The notes under the pieces were generated by a model. The model made no database searches and had not been told where the DNA came from. It worked only from the letters and a program-made list of their open reading frames with translations. A program made the translations under genes and the position numbers. From NCBI RefSeq assembly GCF_017377855.1, contig NZ_JAFREP010000035.1:1-64000 (forward strand): a stretch of DNA of 64,000 nt, written 5' to 3'. Positions 53,139-61,104 of the stretch are shown piece after piece; the stretch's first letter is position 1; every line of letters begins with the position of its first letter. This DNA is from Acanthopleuribacter pedis. Lineage in GTDB: Bacteria > Acidobacteriota > Holophagae > Acanthopleuribacterales > Acanthopleuribacteraceae.

Positions 53139-54512
53139 TTAGCGTTCGTTGGGATCAATGAGCGCTTCGTAGGTAAGTCGCTCGAATTGGGCCTGCATGT
53201 CGTTGCCCAGGAAGGGAACAAGCTGGGCCATCATGATGCCGATGAGTTCTTGCTCGGGGTCCATGAAGAACATGGTATTGAAGGCGCCGTTCCAGCTAAT
53301 TTGGCCGATGGAAGCCGCTTTGCCGGATTCGCTGGGATCCACGTGAACACCGGCGCCGTTGTTGAAGCGGTAGCCTTTCCAACCGAACTGCTCGGTGAAG
53401 GGATCCATACGTGGATCGTGGTCACGCACGCTGAGCAAGTTGTGGACGGAGCGACGGTTCAGGACGCGGACGCGGCCCCAGCCGCACTTGGGTCGGATTT
53501 GACCGCCGTTCTCAACCATTTGCACCAAACGGTAGAAGTCATTCAGCGTGGCGGAAAGACCGGCACCGCCGGAATAGATCTCTTGAGGACCCATGAAGGG
53601 AAAACCGTTGTCGGCGTAGAAGTTGGGAAAGAGTTCGACCGGATCGTTGCCCAACGCGCGAATGCCGTTGCCGTCCGGCGTGTAAACCGTGGCCATGCGG
53701 TTGATTTGGTCGGGGTTGTTGGTGAAAAAGAAGGTTGAATCCATTTCGAGCGGAATGAAAAGGCGTTGGTTCAAATAGTCGGCCAGGCTCATGCCGGTGG
53801 CGACCTCAATCACGTGACCGAGGACATCGTGGGAGAGGGAATAGGTGAACTGCTCGCCGGGTTCGAACAAAAGCGGCAATTCGGCCAAGCGTTCCGCGAC
53901 CATTTCGCCCAGGGTGGTGGCCCCACCTTGAGGAACCGTGTTAAAGCCGTCCCAAATGCCGTTGTCGGCGTAAAGTTGGCCGAGGACCGGGTGGTTGTGA
54001 AAGCGGTACTCAAGGCCGGAAGTATGATCTAAAAGGTTTTCAATAAGGATTTCGCGACTTGAGGCCGCCACCGTAAAGTCGGTGGCGACACTGCCCTCTG
54101 TTTGCTGGATCACGCTGGGGCTGGCAAACTCGGGTACGAAATCACTGAGCGGGGTGTGGCGGCACAAGACGCCGTCCTCGATGAGGGTGAAGGCGGCCAC
54201 GCTGACCACGAACTTGGTCATGGAGGCAATGCGGAAAATGGTGTCGTCCTGCATGGGGCGTCCCGACTCGAGATCGGAGACACCAAAGTTCTCGCGATAA
54301 ACGACATGGCCTTTGCGAGCGACCAAAACGGAAACACCGGCTACGGTTTGATTGTCGACGTATTCCTGCATGGCGCGTGATAAATCAGCCAGCTTCTCGG
54401 TAGACATACCGACCTTTTCCGGGCGTCGCAGCCGGAGCTCGGTGGACTGTGCGGCACAAAAAGAACCAAAGATAAGTGTCACGGTGACAATAGCAGACTT
54501 AAACGTACTCAA
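53139..54512 (-). CDS. Exported serine hydrolase (class C beta-lactamase / DD-peptidase fold), paralog 1
   Basis: 457 residues from a TTG at 54512, six bases after GGGAGG. In-frame upstream ATGs exist but have no ribosome site. Signal peptide (FKSAIVTVTLIFGSFCAAQS). Active-site SMTK near residue 95, LLDHTSGLEYRF, and YSLSHD near 222 in place of the usual Tyr-x-Asn; a class C-like C-terminal region with GQISWNGAFNTMFFMDPEQE. Family members hydrolyse esters, peptides or lactams in the periplasm or outside the cell. A paralog at 55238-56686 is about half identical and has the same start context. Substrate unknown; no nearby peptidoglycan gene. Confidence 0.85.
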   Translation of the reverse strand: MSTFKSAIVTVTLIFGSFCAAQSTELRLRRPEKVGMSTEKLADLSRAMQEYVDNQTVAGVSVLVARKGHVVYRENFGVSDLESGRPMQDDTIFRIASMTKFVVSVAAFTLIEDGVLCRHTPLSDFVPEFASPSVIQQTEGSVATDFTVAASSREILIENLLDHTSGLEYRFHNHPVLGQLYADNGIWDGFNTVPQGGATTLGEMVAERLAELPLLFEPGEQFTYSLSHDVLGHVIEVATGMSLADYLNQRLFIPLEMDSTFFFTNNPDQINRMATVYTPDGNGIRALGNDPVELFPNFYADNGFPFMGPQEIYSGGAGLSATLNDFYRLVQMVENGGQIRPKCGWGRVRVLNRRSVHNLLSVRDHDPRMDPFTEQFGWKGYRFNNGAGVHVDPSESGKAASIGQISWNGAFNTMFFMDPEQELIGIMMAQLVPFLGNDMQAQFERLTYEALIDPNER

Positions 54513-54539
54513 CTTGAACCTCCCTGAATGACCAAGTTG
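54510..54539 (-). promoter_or_regulatory. Start-codon hairpin candidate
   Basis: On the coding strand CAACTTG - 16 bases containing GGGAGG - CAAGTTG forms a 7-bp inverted repeat whose second arm contains the TTG start. The same arrangement and spacing occur in the paralog. Confidence 0.45.
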
Positions 54540-55237
54540 ATTGGTGACGAACTGATGGAAAGTGTTCACTCTTGGCATAGATTGAAAGTCAATATAGGGG
54601 CAAAATGACGAATGATCAAGGTGCGACCTAGGGAAATATCGGGGTTTTCGAGTAGTTCAAATGACGACTAACAAACGCTCAAGTGGCAGGCCTGGTGAAA
54701 GTTGTTGAAAACGTGAAACTTCCGGGGCCGCCATTGAATTTTAGTCCAAGCATGGCTGCTCAAAAAAATCCGAAAAAAAATCGCGAAGAGTGCGGATAAC
54801 TTGTTCTGATAATAGACTAGCCAAGGGTTTTCGCTCAAGAGTATAGAATAACCTAAATTATTCGATGCGTGAAAAATGCCTGTTCCTTAAAAAATCGAAG
54901 TGGGGTTTGGTCGGTGGTTTCCTTTGGGGCGCAGGGTAAGCGGTTGCTTTCCTCGGGGCACCGTTCCGTGATGTGCCTCTCTCTTGTCGTTTTTGTGACC
55001 CTTCAGAGTCTGCTTTTTTGTGATCGGGCTCACGCTTGTTGGATGCCGTTGTTTTCCGGGGCGGGCGAGTTTGCCCGGGTTTTTCGGTTCAAAATGTTTG
55101 GCGTAACGTGAGAAAGTCACGGCCCCCGAATTGGGATGGTGCCGTGACTTTATCGAACTGTGGATCATATATGTAAAAGGGATAGGAAACCAATCAGAAC
55201 GGTTGTTGGCCTACCTGACTTGAGGAGATGAGTAATC
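54540..55237. other. Region between serine hydrolase paralogs
   Basis: About 700 bp, AT-rich near 54760-54870. It carries an unsupported 80-codon rightward frame (54869-55111), whose C-half MCLSLVVFVTLQSLLFC is signal-like, and an 11-bp perfect hairpin directly after it. Promoter of the leftward gene at 53139 should lie near 54560-54600. Confidence 0.4.
55113..55151. terminator. Hairpin, possible terminator
   Basis: AAAGTCACGGC / GCCGTGACTTT, a perfect 11-bp stem with a 17-base loop. No strong T-run on either side, but it lies 86 bp beyond the stop codon of the leftward gene at 55238, so it may end that transcript. Confidence 0.45.
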
Positions 55238-56686
55238 TTAGTCGTCGTCATCGTCGTCATCGTCATCGTCGTCATCGTCGTCATCGTCATCGTCGTCATC
55301 GTCATCGTCGTCATCGCTGTCGGCATTGAGGGCGTCATAGGTCATGGTTTCGAAGGTTAATTGGACTTGGGTGAAGTCAAAAGGAACCAACTGGGTCATA
55401 ACTACACCGACCAACTCTTTTTCCGGGTCCATGAAGAAGAAGGTGTTAAAGGCGCCGTTCCAGGTGACTTGGCCGACGGAGACATGGGGTTTCCCGGAAA
55501 TCGCCGGATCAACATGCACACCGGCGCCGTTGTTAAATTTGTAGCCGGCCCAGCCAAACAGATTGGTGAAGGGGTCCATGAAATTATCGCTTTCTTCAAC
55601 GGTTAAGATCTCTTTCACGGTTTTCTTCTTCAAGATTTTGACCTTACCATTGCCGTCTTTTTTCTTGATTTTGCCGCCGTTGGCCAGCATCTGGACGAAG
55701 CGGTAGTAGTCATTTAAGGTAGCGGAAAGGCCGGCACCGCCGGAGAACACACCCTGGGGGCCTTGGGTGGTGTAACCACTGTCGGCGAAGAAGTTGGGGA
55801 ACAACTCAACCGGTTGTTGGCTCAATTCGACCAGGCCGCCGTTGCCGTCAGGCGTGTAAACCGTGGCCATGCGGTCGATGCGGTCGGGATCTTGGGTGAA
55901 GAAAAAGGTGTCTTCCATTTCGAGGGGATCAAAGATGTTTTGTTGCAAGTAGTCGGACAACTTCTGGCCGGTGGTCTGTTCAATCACATAACCCAAGACA
56001 TCGTGGGCCAGGGAGTATCTGAATTCTTGACCGGGCTCGAACAAGAGGGGAAGGTTGGCCAAGCGGTTGGCGACCATGTCGCCAACGGTGGCGGGACCGT
56101 CGTCGGGAACCGTGTTAAAGCCGTCCCAGATGCTGTTTTCGGCGTAAAGGACGCCCAGTACGGGGTGGTTGCGGAAGCGGTATTCGAGACCCGAGTTGTG
56201 ATCCAGCAGATTATCGATACGAATCTCGGTTGCGGCAAGGCGAGTGGTGAACACGGATTCGGGCTCACCCGGCACGGCTTCGATCACGCTGGGGTTGGCA
56301 AATTCAGGGACGATGCTGGAAAGCGGCGTATCTTTATCAATGACCCCGTCCTCAATCAACTGGTAGGTGGCAACGGTAACAATGAGTTTGCTCATGGAGG
56401 CGATGCGGAAGATGGTGTTTTCATTCATGGCGGTGCCCGATTTGCGGTCGGCCAAGCCAAAGTCTTCGCGATAAACGACCTTGCCTTTGCGGGCGATGAC
56501 GGCGGAAGCACCGGCGATCATGTTGTTGTCGACGAAACCCTGGAGGGCGGCGGACAGATCGTCGAGTTTGGCGGCGGACATGCCGTGTTTCTCAGGATCT
56601 TTAACATTGAGGTCACCGGCGAGCGTTGGCGTTACACTGGTGATGAGAAGTGTCATCATGACGAAAGCAGACGTAAAAAATTTCAA
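55238..56686 (-). CDS. Exported serine hydrolase paralog 2 with 25-residue poly-Asp tail
   Basis: 482 residues from a TTG at 56686 behind GGGAGG (same context as its paralog). Signal peptide FFTSAFVMMTLLITSVTPTLA. Active-site SMSK near residue 97, LLDHNSGLEYRF, YSLAHD near 225, VGQVTWNGAFNTFFFMDPEKE. The fold and likely periplasmic or extracellular site are as in the neighbour. The C-terminus ends in Ser-Asp followed by 25 consecutive Asp, coded by GAC/GAT only, absent from the paralog. Such a tail could bind calcium or cationic surfaces. Its length is probably unstable because the DNA is a trinucleotide repeat. Confidence 0.85.
   Translation of the reverse strand: MKFFTSAFVMMTLLITSVTPTLAGDLNVKDPEKHGMSAAKLDDLSAALQGFVDNNMIAGASAVIARKGKVVYREDFGLADRKSGTAMNENTIFRIASMSKLIVTVATYQLIEDGVIDKDTPLSSIVPEFANPSVIEAVPGEPESVFTTRLAATEIRIDNLLDHNSGLEYRFRNHPVLGVLYAENSIWDGFNTVPDDGPATVGDMVANRLANLPLLFEPGQEFRYSLAHDVLGYVIEQTTGQKLSDYLQQNIFDPLEMEDTFFFTQDPDRIDRMATVYTPDGNGGLVELSQQPVELFPNFFADSGYTTQGPQGVFSGGAGLSATLNDYYRFVQMLANGGKIKKKDGNGKVKILKKKTVKEILTVEESDNFMDPFTNLFGWAGYKFNNGAGVHVDPAISGKPHVSVGQVTWNGAFNTFFFMDPEKELVGVVMTQLVPFDFTQVQLTFETMTYDALNADSDDDDDDDDDDDDDDDDDDDDDDDDD
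55241..55315. repeat. Coding GTC/ATC trinucleotide repeat (poly-Asp)
   Basis: 75 bp of GTC and ATC only, read on the minus strand as 25 Asp codons up to the stop. Confidence 0.95.
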
Positions 56687-56713
56687 CTTGAACCTCCCTG
56701 AATGCGCAAGTTG
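56684..56713 (-). promoter_or_regulatory. Start-codon hairpin candidate
   Basis: The same CAACTTG/CAAGTTG inverted repeat around the ribosome site as at 54510-54539, with identical 23-bp spacing between arms. Confidence 0.45.
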
Positions 56714-57598
56714 ATGCATGGTTTTTTGTTTAGATGTGATGCTCTTTCTGAGTAAGTACTGGTCAATATAGGGAGTAGTTGACCCTGAAGCAAGGTCTAA
56801 ATGAGGTTATTTTGGTATTTCTTTGCCTTCAAAGAAGAGTCAAAAATGTTCTAAAGTTGGGCTGTCAAGCAAACCCTTGGGATGGTTGTGGTTTCCCCTT
56901 AAGTTGGGAATTTTGACGAAAAAAAACAGCGATAAAAAAGCTGAAAAAAGTGAGTTAGCGTCTATTTTTTTCGAGAAAGTCCAAGGGAAACCTGATTATT
57001 TTCAGTGTGTTTGCTTTTACATGATGTTTGTCAACGTCTTTTTTGACGGAGGGTTCAGCCTGTTCGGGAATTGTTGATTTTTGGTTGTGGTGTGTATTTG
57101 TGTAGCAGTGTTTTTGTGTGCTGTTTCTATGTGCTTTGAATTTTCGTGACTCTTTGTGCTCGTTTTGCCGCGTGCCCCCGGCGCGATGAATCGCCCTGCC
57201 GCCACGGTTTCCATCTGGTGTCAACCTGGGAATGCGTGGTTTTCCCCTACTTCGCTGCAACTTTCGGCCTTGGCCGCTCACGTACCTCGCGTGTGCTTTC
57301 AATCCCTTGACCGATGGCGCGCAATCACCCGTGGTGATTTGTCGCGTTTCTTCGGCTTATCCAATGGCTTCCTCGCTTGACTTTTGACGAGCCGGGCCCT
57401 GTAATGATTTCATTCCCTCTATATATAGTGACTCGATGCTTTTTCCAGGGCCCTGGTTCCGGTTTACCGGAGCTTGAAGCGCCGTTCCACGGCGTGCCCG
57501 CGCCCCATGGGTTTGCGCCTAGGTGTTCGCGGTCTCCGGCCTCCAATCGGTAACCCGTTGGTTCGTCTCGTGCGGACGTTTTCAATAAAGGTGGTGAC
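56714..57598. other. Divergent intergenic region
   Basis: 885 bp between serine hydrolase 2 and the M4 protease. AT-rich in its left half, with homopolymer runs; CTATATATAG at 57419-57428 may be part of a protease promoter. No gene supported. Confidence 0.4.
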
Positions 57599-60500
57599 AT
57601 GAAATATTTTGGGATTGCCAACGCGAATCATTTAAAGACAGCAGGTGCGGCGCTGTTGCTTGGTTTTTTTTCGATCCTTGCCCCGGCCCAATCGGCCCTT
57701 TCTAACGAGCCCTTCCAGCCCCTGGCCCCCGCAACAGCGCGGCTTTCGCAAACCTTGCCGCGTTACGATGCCGATTGGCAGCGACTGGCGACGGTCAGCC
57801 AAAAGCAGGGCGTGGGTTTGACCGTTCGCTTCCACGAGCAGCACGGCACACCGCGGTTCATGAGCGGCAAGCTCAGCGAACCGAGTAGCCAATCCGCCGA
57901 GCACATTGTGACGGCTTTTCTGGCCAAACACCGGCCCGTCTTTAAGATGGGCGGCGAGGACGCGTTTCACATCGCCGATATTCAAGCCGACCACCTGGGT
58001 TGGCAACACGTGAAAGTGCGGTTCTCCCACCGCGGTGTGCCGGTCTGGCCCGCGGAAATGATGGTCCATCTCAACCGCGAGGGTCAAATCGAGGTGGTGA
58101 ACGGGGTCTACCGCCTGCCCGTGCTTGCCAAAAGCGAACCCCGTCTGGACCGTGACGCGGCTGTTGCCCTGGCGGTGAAACAGGCCGATACGCCGATTGC
58201 CCTCAAGGCCGAGGCCGAACTTTTGATTTACGATTGGCACATCGATCAGCCTCGTTACGCTTGGCGTGTGCGCCTGCAGGCACGGGACATCGCCCCCCTC
58301 GACGAGGACCACTTTATCGATGCGATCACGGGTGAACCGCTCAACCGCATCAACCGCATTTGCGATCATCTGGCCGCCTACCGGCCGACGCCCAAGGTGC
58401 TTCACGCCGCGCCGCGCCCCAATCTCGACGCGCTGGTGCCGAGCGTCGCCGAAACCCGCGACAAAACCGCCGTAAACTGCACCGTGTATCCCACCCTCGA
58501 CGGCTCGGTGAGCCGCACGGTCGGCGGGTACAACTCGGAGGGACAGGTCCTTCTGATCAACACCGCCAAGGCCATGTTCCCCGGTCAAATCGATCCCAAC
58601 ACCTTGGCGGGGACGATTTACGTGTTGGAAACGCAACACACCAACCAGCCGGTTGGTATCTCCAAGGATCCCAACGACGACACCCTGTTTAACGACAGCG
58701 CCGACACCCACGCCGCCGGCGCCGTCGCCTACATGATGAGCCACACCTACGACTGGTTGCAGACGACCTTCAATCGCAACAGCTGGGACGGCAACGGTTC
58801 GGCCATGCGCATTTTCGTCAACTTTCGCCAAGATCCAGCTACCGGTTACGACAACGCCTATTGGAACAACCGCGAGCTGGTTTTCGGTGACGGCGGCCAA
58901 ATCACCCGCAACTGGGCCTTTTCACTGGATTTCGCCACCCACGAAATTTGCCATGCGATTACGTCTTCCTCCGCAAATCTGGTCTACCAATTCCAGTCGG
59001 GTGCCCTCAACGAGGCCTTTTCCGATATGTACGCCGCCACCAATGACGACGCCAACTGGCTGCTGGGCGAAACCATTACCATTGCCGAAACCTTCGGTGC
59101 GCCGGCCTTGCGTTCCCTCGCCGACCCCAGCCAAGGCATGGCGCGCGGTGCGCCGGGTTGGCAGCCGAGCAACATGAACGAGTTCGTCAACCTGCAAGCC
59201 AACCAGGACAACGGCGGCGTGCATGTCAATTCGGGCATCGTCAACAACGCTTTTTTCCGGCTGTCGAATGTGGTTGGCCGGGATCGCGCCATTCAAATCA
59301 TGCACCGTGCCTTGACCTCCTACCTGACACGCAACAGCCAATTTACCGATGCGCGCGCGGCGGCGGAGCGGGCGGCCGCCGATCTTTACGGCGCCACCGA
59401 ACAGCAGGCCGTCAGTGACGCATTTGCCGCGGTCGGGATCGGTGGCGGCGGCACCATTAATACCGGTGAAAACACGGCCACCACCCTGTACTATCCCTTC
59501 ACCGCGCCCTACGAGCGGTTTGGCCAAAATTTCGGCAACCTGTTTTCGATCACCAATACCAGCGATCAGGCCGTCACCGGGACCGTGAGTTGGATCGGTC
59601 CCGACGGCGCCGCCACCTTCACCCAGGAATTTAACCTCAACGCCCACGCCACCACCTGGGGCCGTTCCGATCCCGGTGACCAGTGGGTGAAAGTGACCGC
59701 GCCGGTGCGGGTGATCGGGGCATACCAGCACATGACCGAAAGCGGCGACAGTTGGTCGATGATTCCCGCCACCCCCTACATCAGCAACGGATTGTTCATT
59801 CCTCACGTGGCCACCAGTCCCGATTTTTGGACCGTGGGTGCCGTCGCCAATGTGGCCGATACACCGTCCAATGTGCTGTATCTGGACAACTTGGATCAGG
59901 GGTGGACGATTAACGTCAACAGCTTTAACGCGGGTGTCGCCTTTGATTTTCTCGAGGGAATTTATGGTGGGACCTACCCCAATGTCTCCGCCCAAGGCGG
60001 GTTGTGGGGCTTTTTTGTCAACTACGACACGGCCGCCGAGAAAATTCTCGAATACAACATGACCGGCGCCGAGATTTTCGGCAGGAAAGACCGCCCTCAA
60101 TCCGCGGGTTTGATCATGGATGCCACCAGCGGCCGCAACCTGATTTTTACCCACGTGGCCGAGGATGTGGGTTCCTTTTGGACCGGTTACTCGATTGTGA
60201 ACCTGACCGGGGAAAGCAGCCCGGTGAACTTCCTGTCATTTGATCGGAACGGTCGGGTGCTGGCCAACGAGGTGCGTACCATCGGCGCCTTTGGCAAATT
60301 GTTGGCCGTGACCGGGGATCAGTATGTGCCGGCGGGTACATCCTGGTTTATGGTTTTGGGTTTGTCCGAGACAGCCTCCATCGCGGGCATGGAATTATTC
60401 GGCACCACCAACAACCAAAGTTTGGCCGGCTTTCAGGCCACACCGTACACCAGCCGCAAGTTTTACTTCCCGCTGGTTTATTCCGGTGCGCAGAACTTGC

Positions 60501-60796
60501 CGGACGCCTTTGCCGGTTTACCCGCGACCTTTACCGGCATTTCGGTGGTGAATCCCAACACGGCCACCGCGACCCTGACCTTCCGTTTGTACAACCACCA
60601 GGGCCAGGTTGTGAGCGGCAACATCCAACTGGCGCCGGGCGCCAAGTTGTTGAACACCCTAGCCAACCTCTTTGGTGTGACGGACTTCTACGGCCACGTG
60701 GAAATTTCCTCGGATCTGCCGGTGGCCGGGTTCTCGTTATCGGGCTTTGCCAACGGTCAGGAGTTGGCCGCGAATCCGATGGTATTTTACGAGTAG
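57599..60796 (+). CDS. Secreted M4-family (thermolysin-like) zinc metalloprotease with long C-terminal extension
   Basis: 1065 residues; ATG at 57599 behind AAAGGTGGTGAC. Signal peptide ends near APAQS. The propeptide (FTP/PepSY-like, about 50-260) includes GWQHVKVRFSHRGVPVWPAEM. Catalytic domain: THEICHAIT near 448 (HExxH zinc site), GALNEAFSDMYA near 470 (third zinc ligand Glu), DNGGVHVNSGIVNNAFF near 537 (family His). From about 620 to the end are beta-rich repeats (YYPFTAPYERFGQNFGNLFSI; FIPHVATSPDFWTVG; KFYFPLVYSGAQ) not part of thermolysin; they may bind substrate or anchor the enzyme. Followed by a terminator. Confidence 0.9.
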   Translation: MKYFGIANANHLKTAGAALLLGFFSILAPAQSALSNEPFQPLAPATARLSQTLPRYDADWQRLATVSQKQGVGLTVRFHEQHGTPRFMSGKLSEPSSQSAEHIVTAFLAKHRPVFKMGGEDAFHIADIQADHLGWQHVKVRFSHRGVPVWPAEMMVHLNREGQIEVVNGVYRLPVLAKSEPRLDRDAAVALAVKQADTPIALKAEAELLIYDWHIDQPRYAWRVRLQARDIAPLDEDHFIDAITGEPLNRINRICDHLAAYRPTPKVLHAAPRPNLDALVPSVAETRDKTAVNCTVYPTLDGSVSRTVGGYNSEGQVLLINTAKAMFPGQIDPNTLAGTIYVLETQHTNQPVGISKDPNDDTLFNDSADTHAAGAVAYMMSHTYDWLQTTFNRNSWDGNGSAMRIFVNFRQDPATGYDNAYWNNRELVFGDGGQITRNWAFSLDFATHEICHAITSSSANLVYQFQSGALNEAFSDMYAATNDDANWLLGETITIAETFGAPALRSLADPSQGMARGAPGWQPSNMNEFVNLQANQDNGGVHVNSGIVNNAFFRLSNVVGRDRAIQIMHRALTSYLTRNSQFTDARAAAERAAADLYGATEQQAVSDAFAAVGIGGGGTINTGENTATTLYYPFTAPYERFGQNFGNLFSITNTSDQAVTGTVSWIGPDGAATFTQEFNLNAHATTWGRSDPGDQWVKVTAPVRVIGAYQHMTESGDSWSMIPATPYISNGLFIPHVATSPDFWTVGAVANVADTPSNVLYLDNLDQGWTINVNSFNAGVAFDFLEGIYGGTYPNVSAQGGLWGFFVNYDTAAEKILEYNMTGAEIFGRKDRPQSAGLIMDATSGRNLIFTHVAEDVGSFWTGYSIVNLTGESSPVNFLSFDRNGRVLANEVRTIGAFGKLLAVTGDQYVPAGTSWFMVLGLSETASIAGMELFGTTNNQSLAGFQATPYTSRKFYFPLVYSGAQNLPDAFAGLPATFTGISVVNPNTATATLTFRLYNHQGQVVSGNIQLAPGAKLLNTLANLFGVTDFYGHVEISSDLPVAGFSLSGFANGQELAANPMVFYE

Positions 60797-60825
60797 CCAC
60801 GCGGCATCCGTAAAAACAGGAATGG

Positions 60826-60862
60826 AAGGGCGGAGACTGCTCGCGTGGTTTCCGCCTTTTTC
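60826..60862 (+). terminator. Intrinsic terminator of the metalloprotease gene
   Basis: GGCGGA / TCCGCC stem with a 16-base loop followed by TTTTTCTT, 30 bp after the stop. Confidence 0.65.
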
Positions 60863-61104
60863 TTGAGTAAATTTAAGGTTGCTGTTTTTTTTGCTGAGCG
60901 GTTTTTTGGTGACTGGGCGGGGTTTGTTTTCTCCCGTTCTGCCGTTGTTTTGGGGTTATTCCAGACTTCACCGAGCATGCTTCCGATTGCCTTTGCTTTT
61001 CCTCCGGCACGGCGATATCATGATGCATTCGTGGAAAATACTGGGGCTGTGGTGGCTTCATTCTTGATTGGAACTCTTGTTTTTGTACCATCGAAGGGGG
61101 TTTT

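Noticed and set aside
54869..55111. 80-codon rightward frame with a signal-like segment and a hairpin directly after it
   Set aside because: No ribosome site at its GTG, no family resemblance, and the hairpin may serve the leftward gene. Kept only as a remark.
53139..56719. Calling the two serine hydrolases true beta-lactamases
   Set aside because: They have the SxxK motif but not the usual Tyr-x-Asn and KTG set in canonical form; the broader family includes esterases and peptidases.
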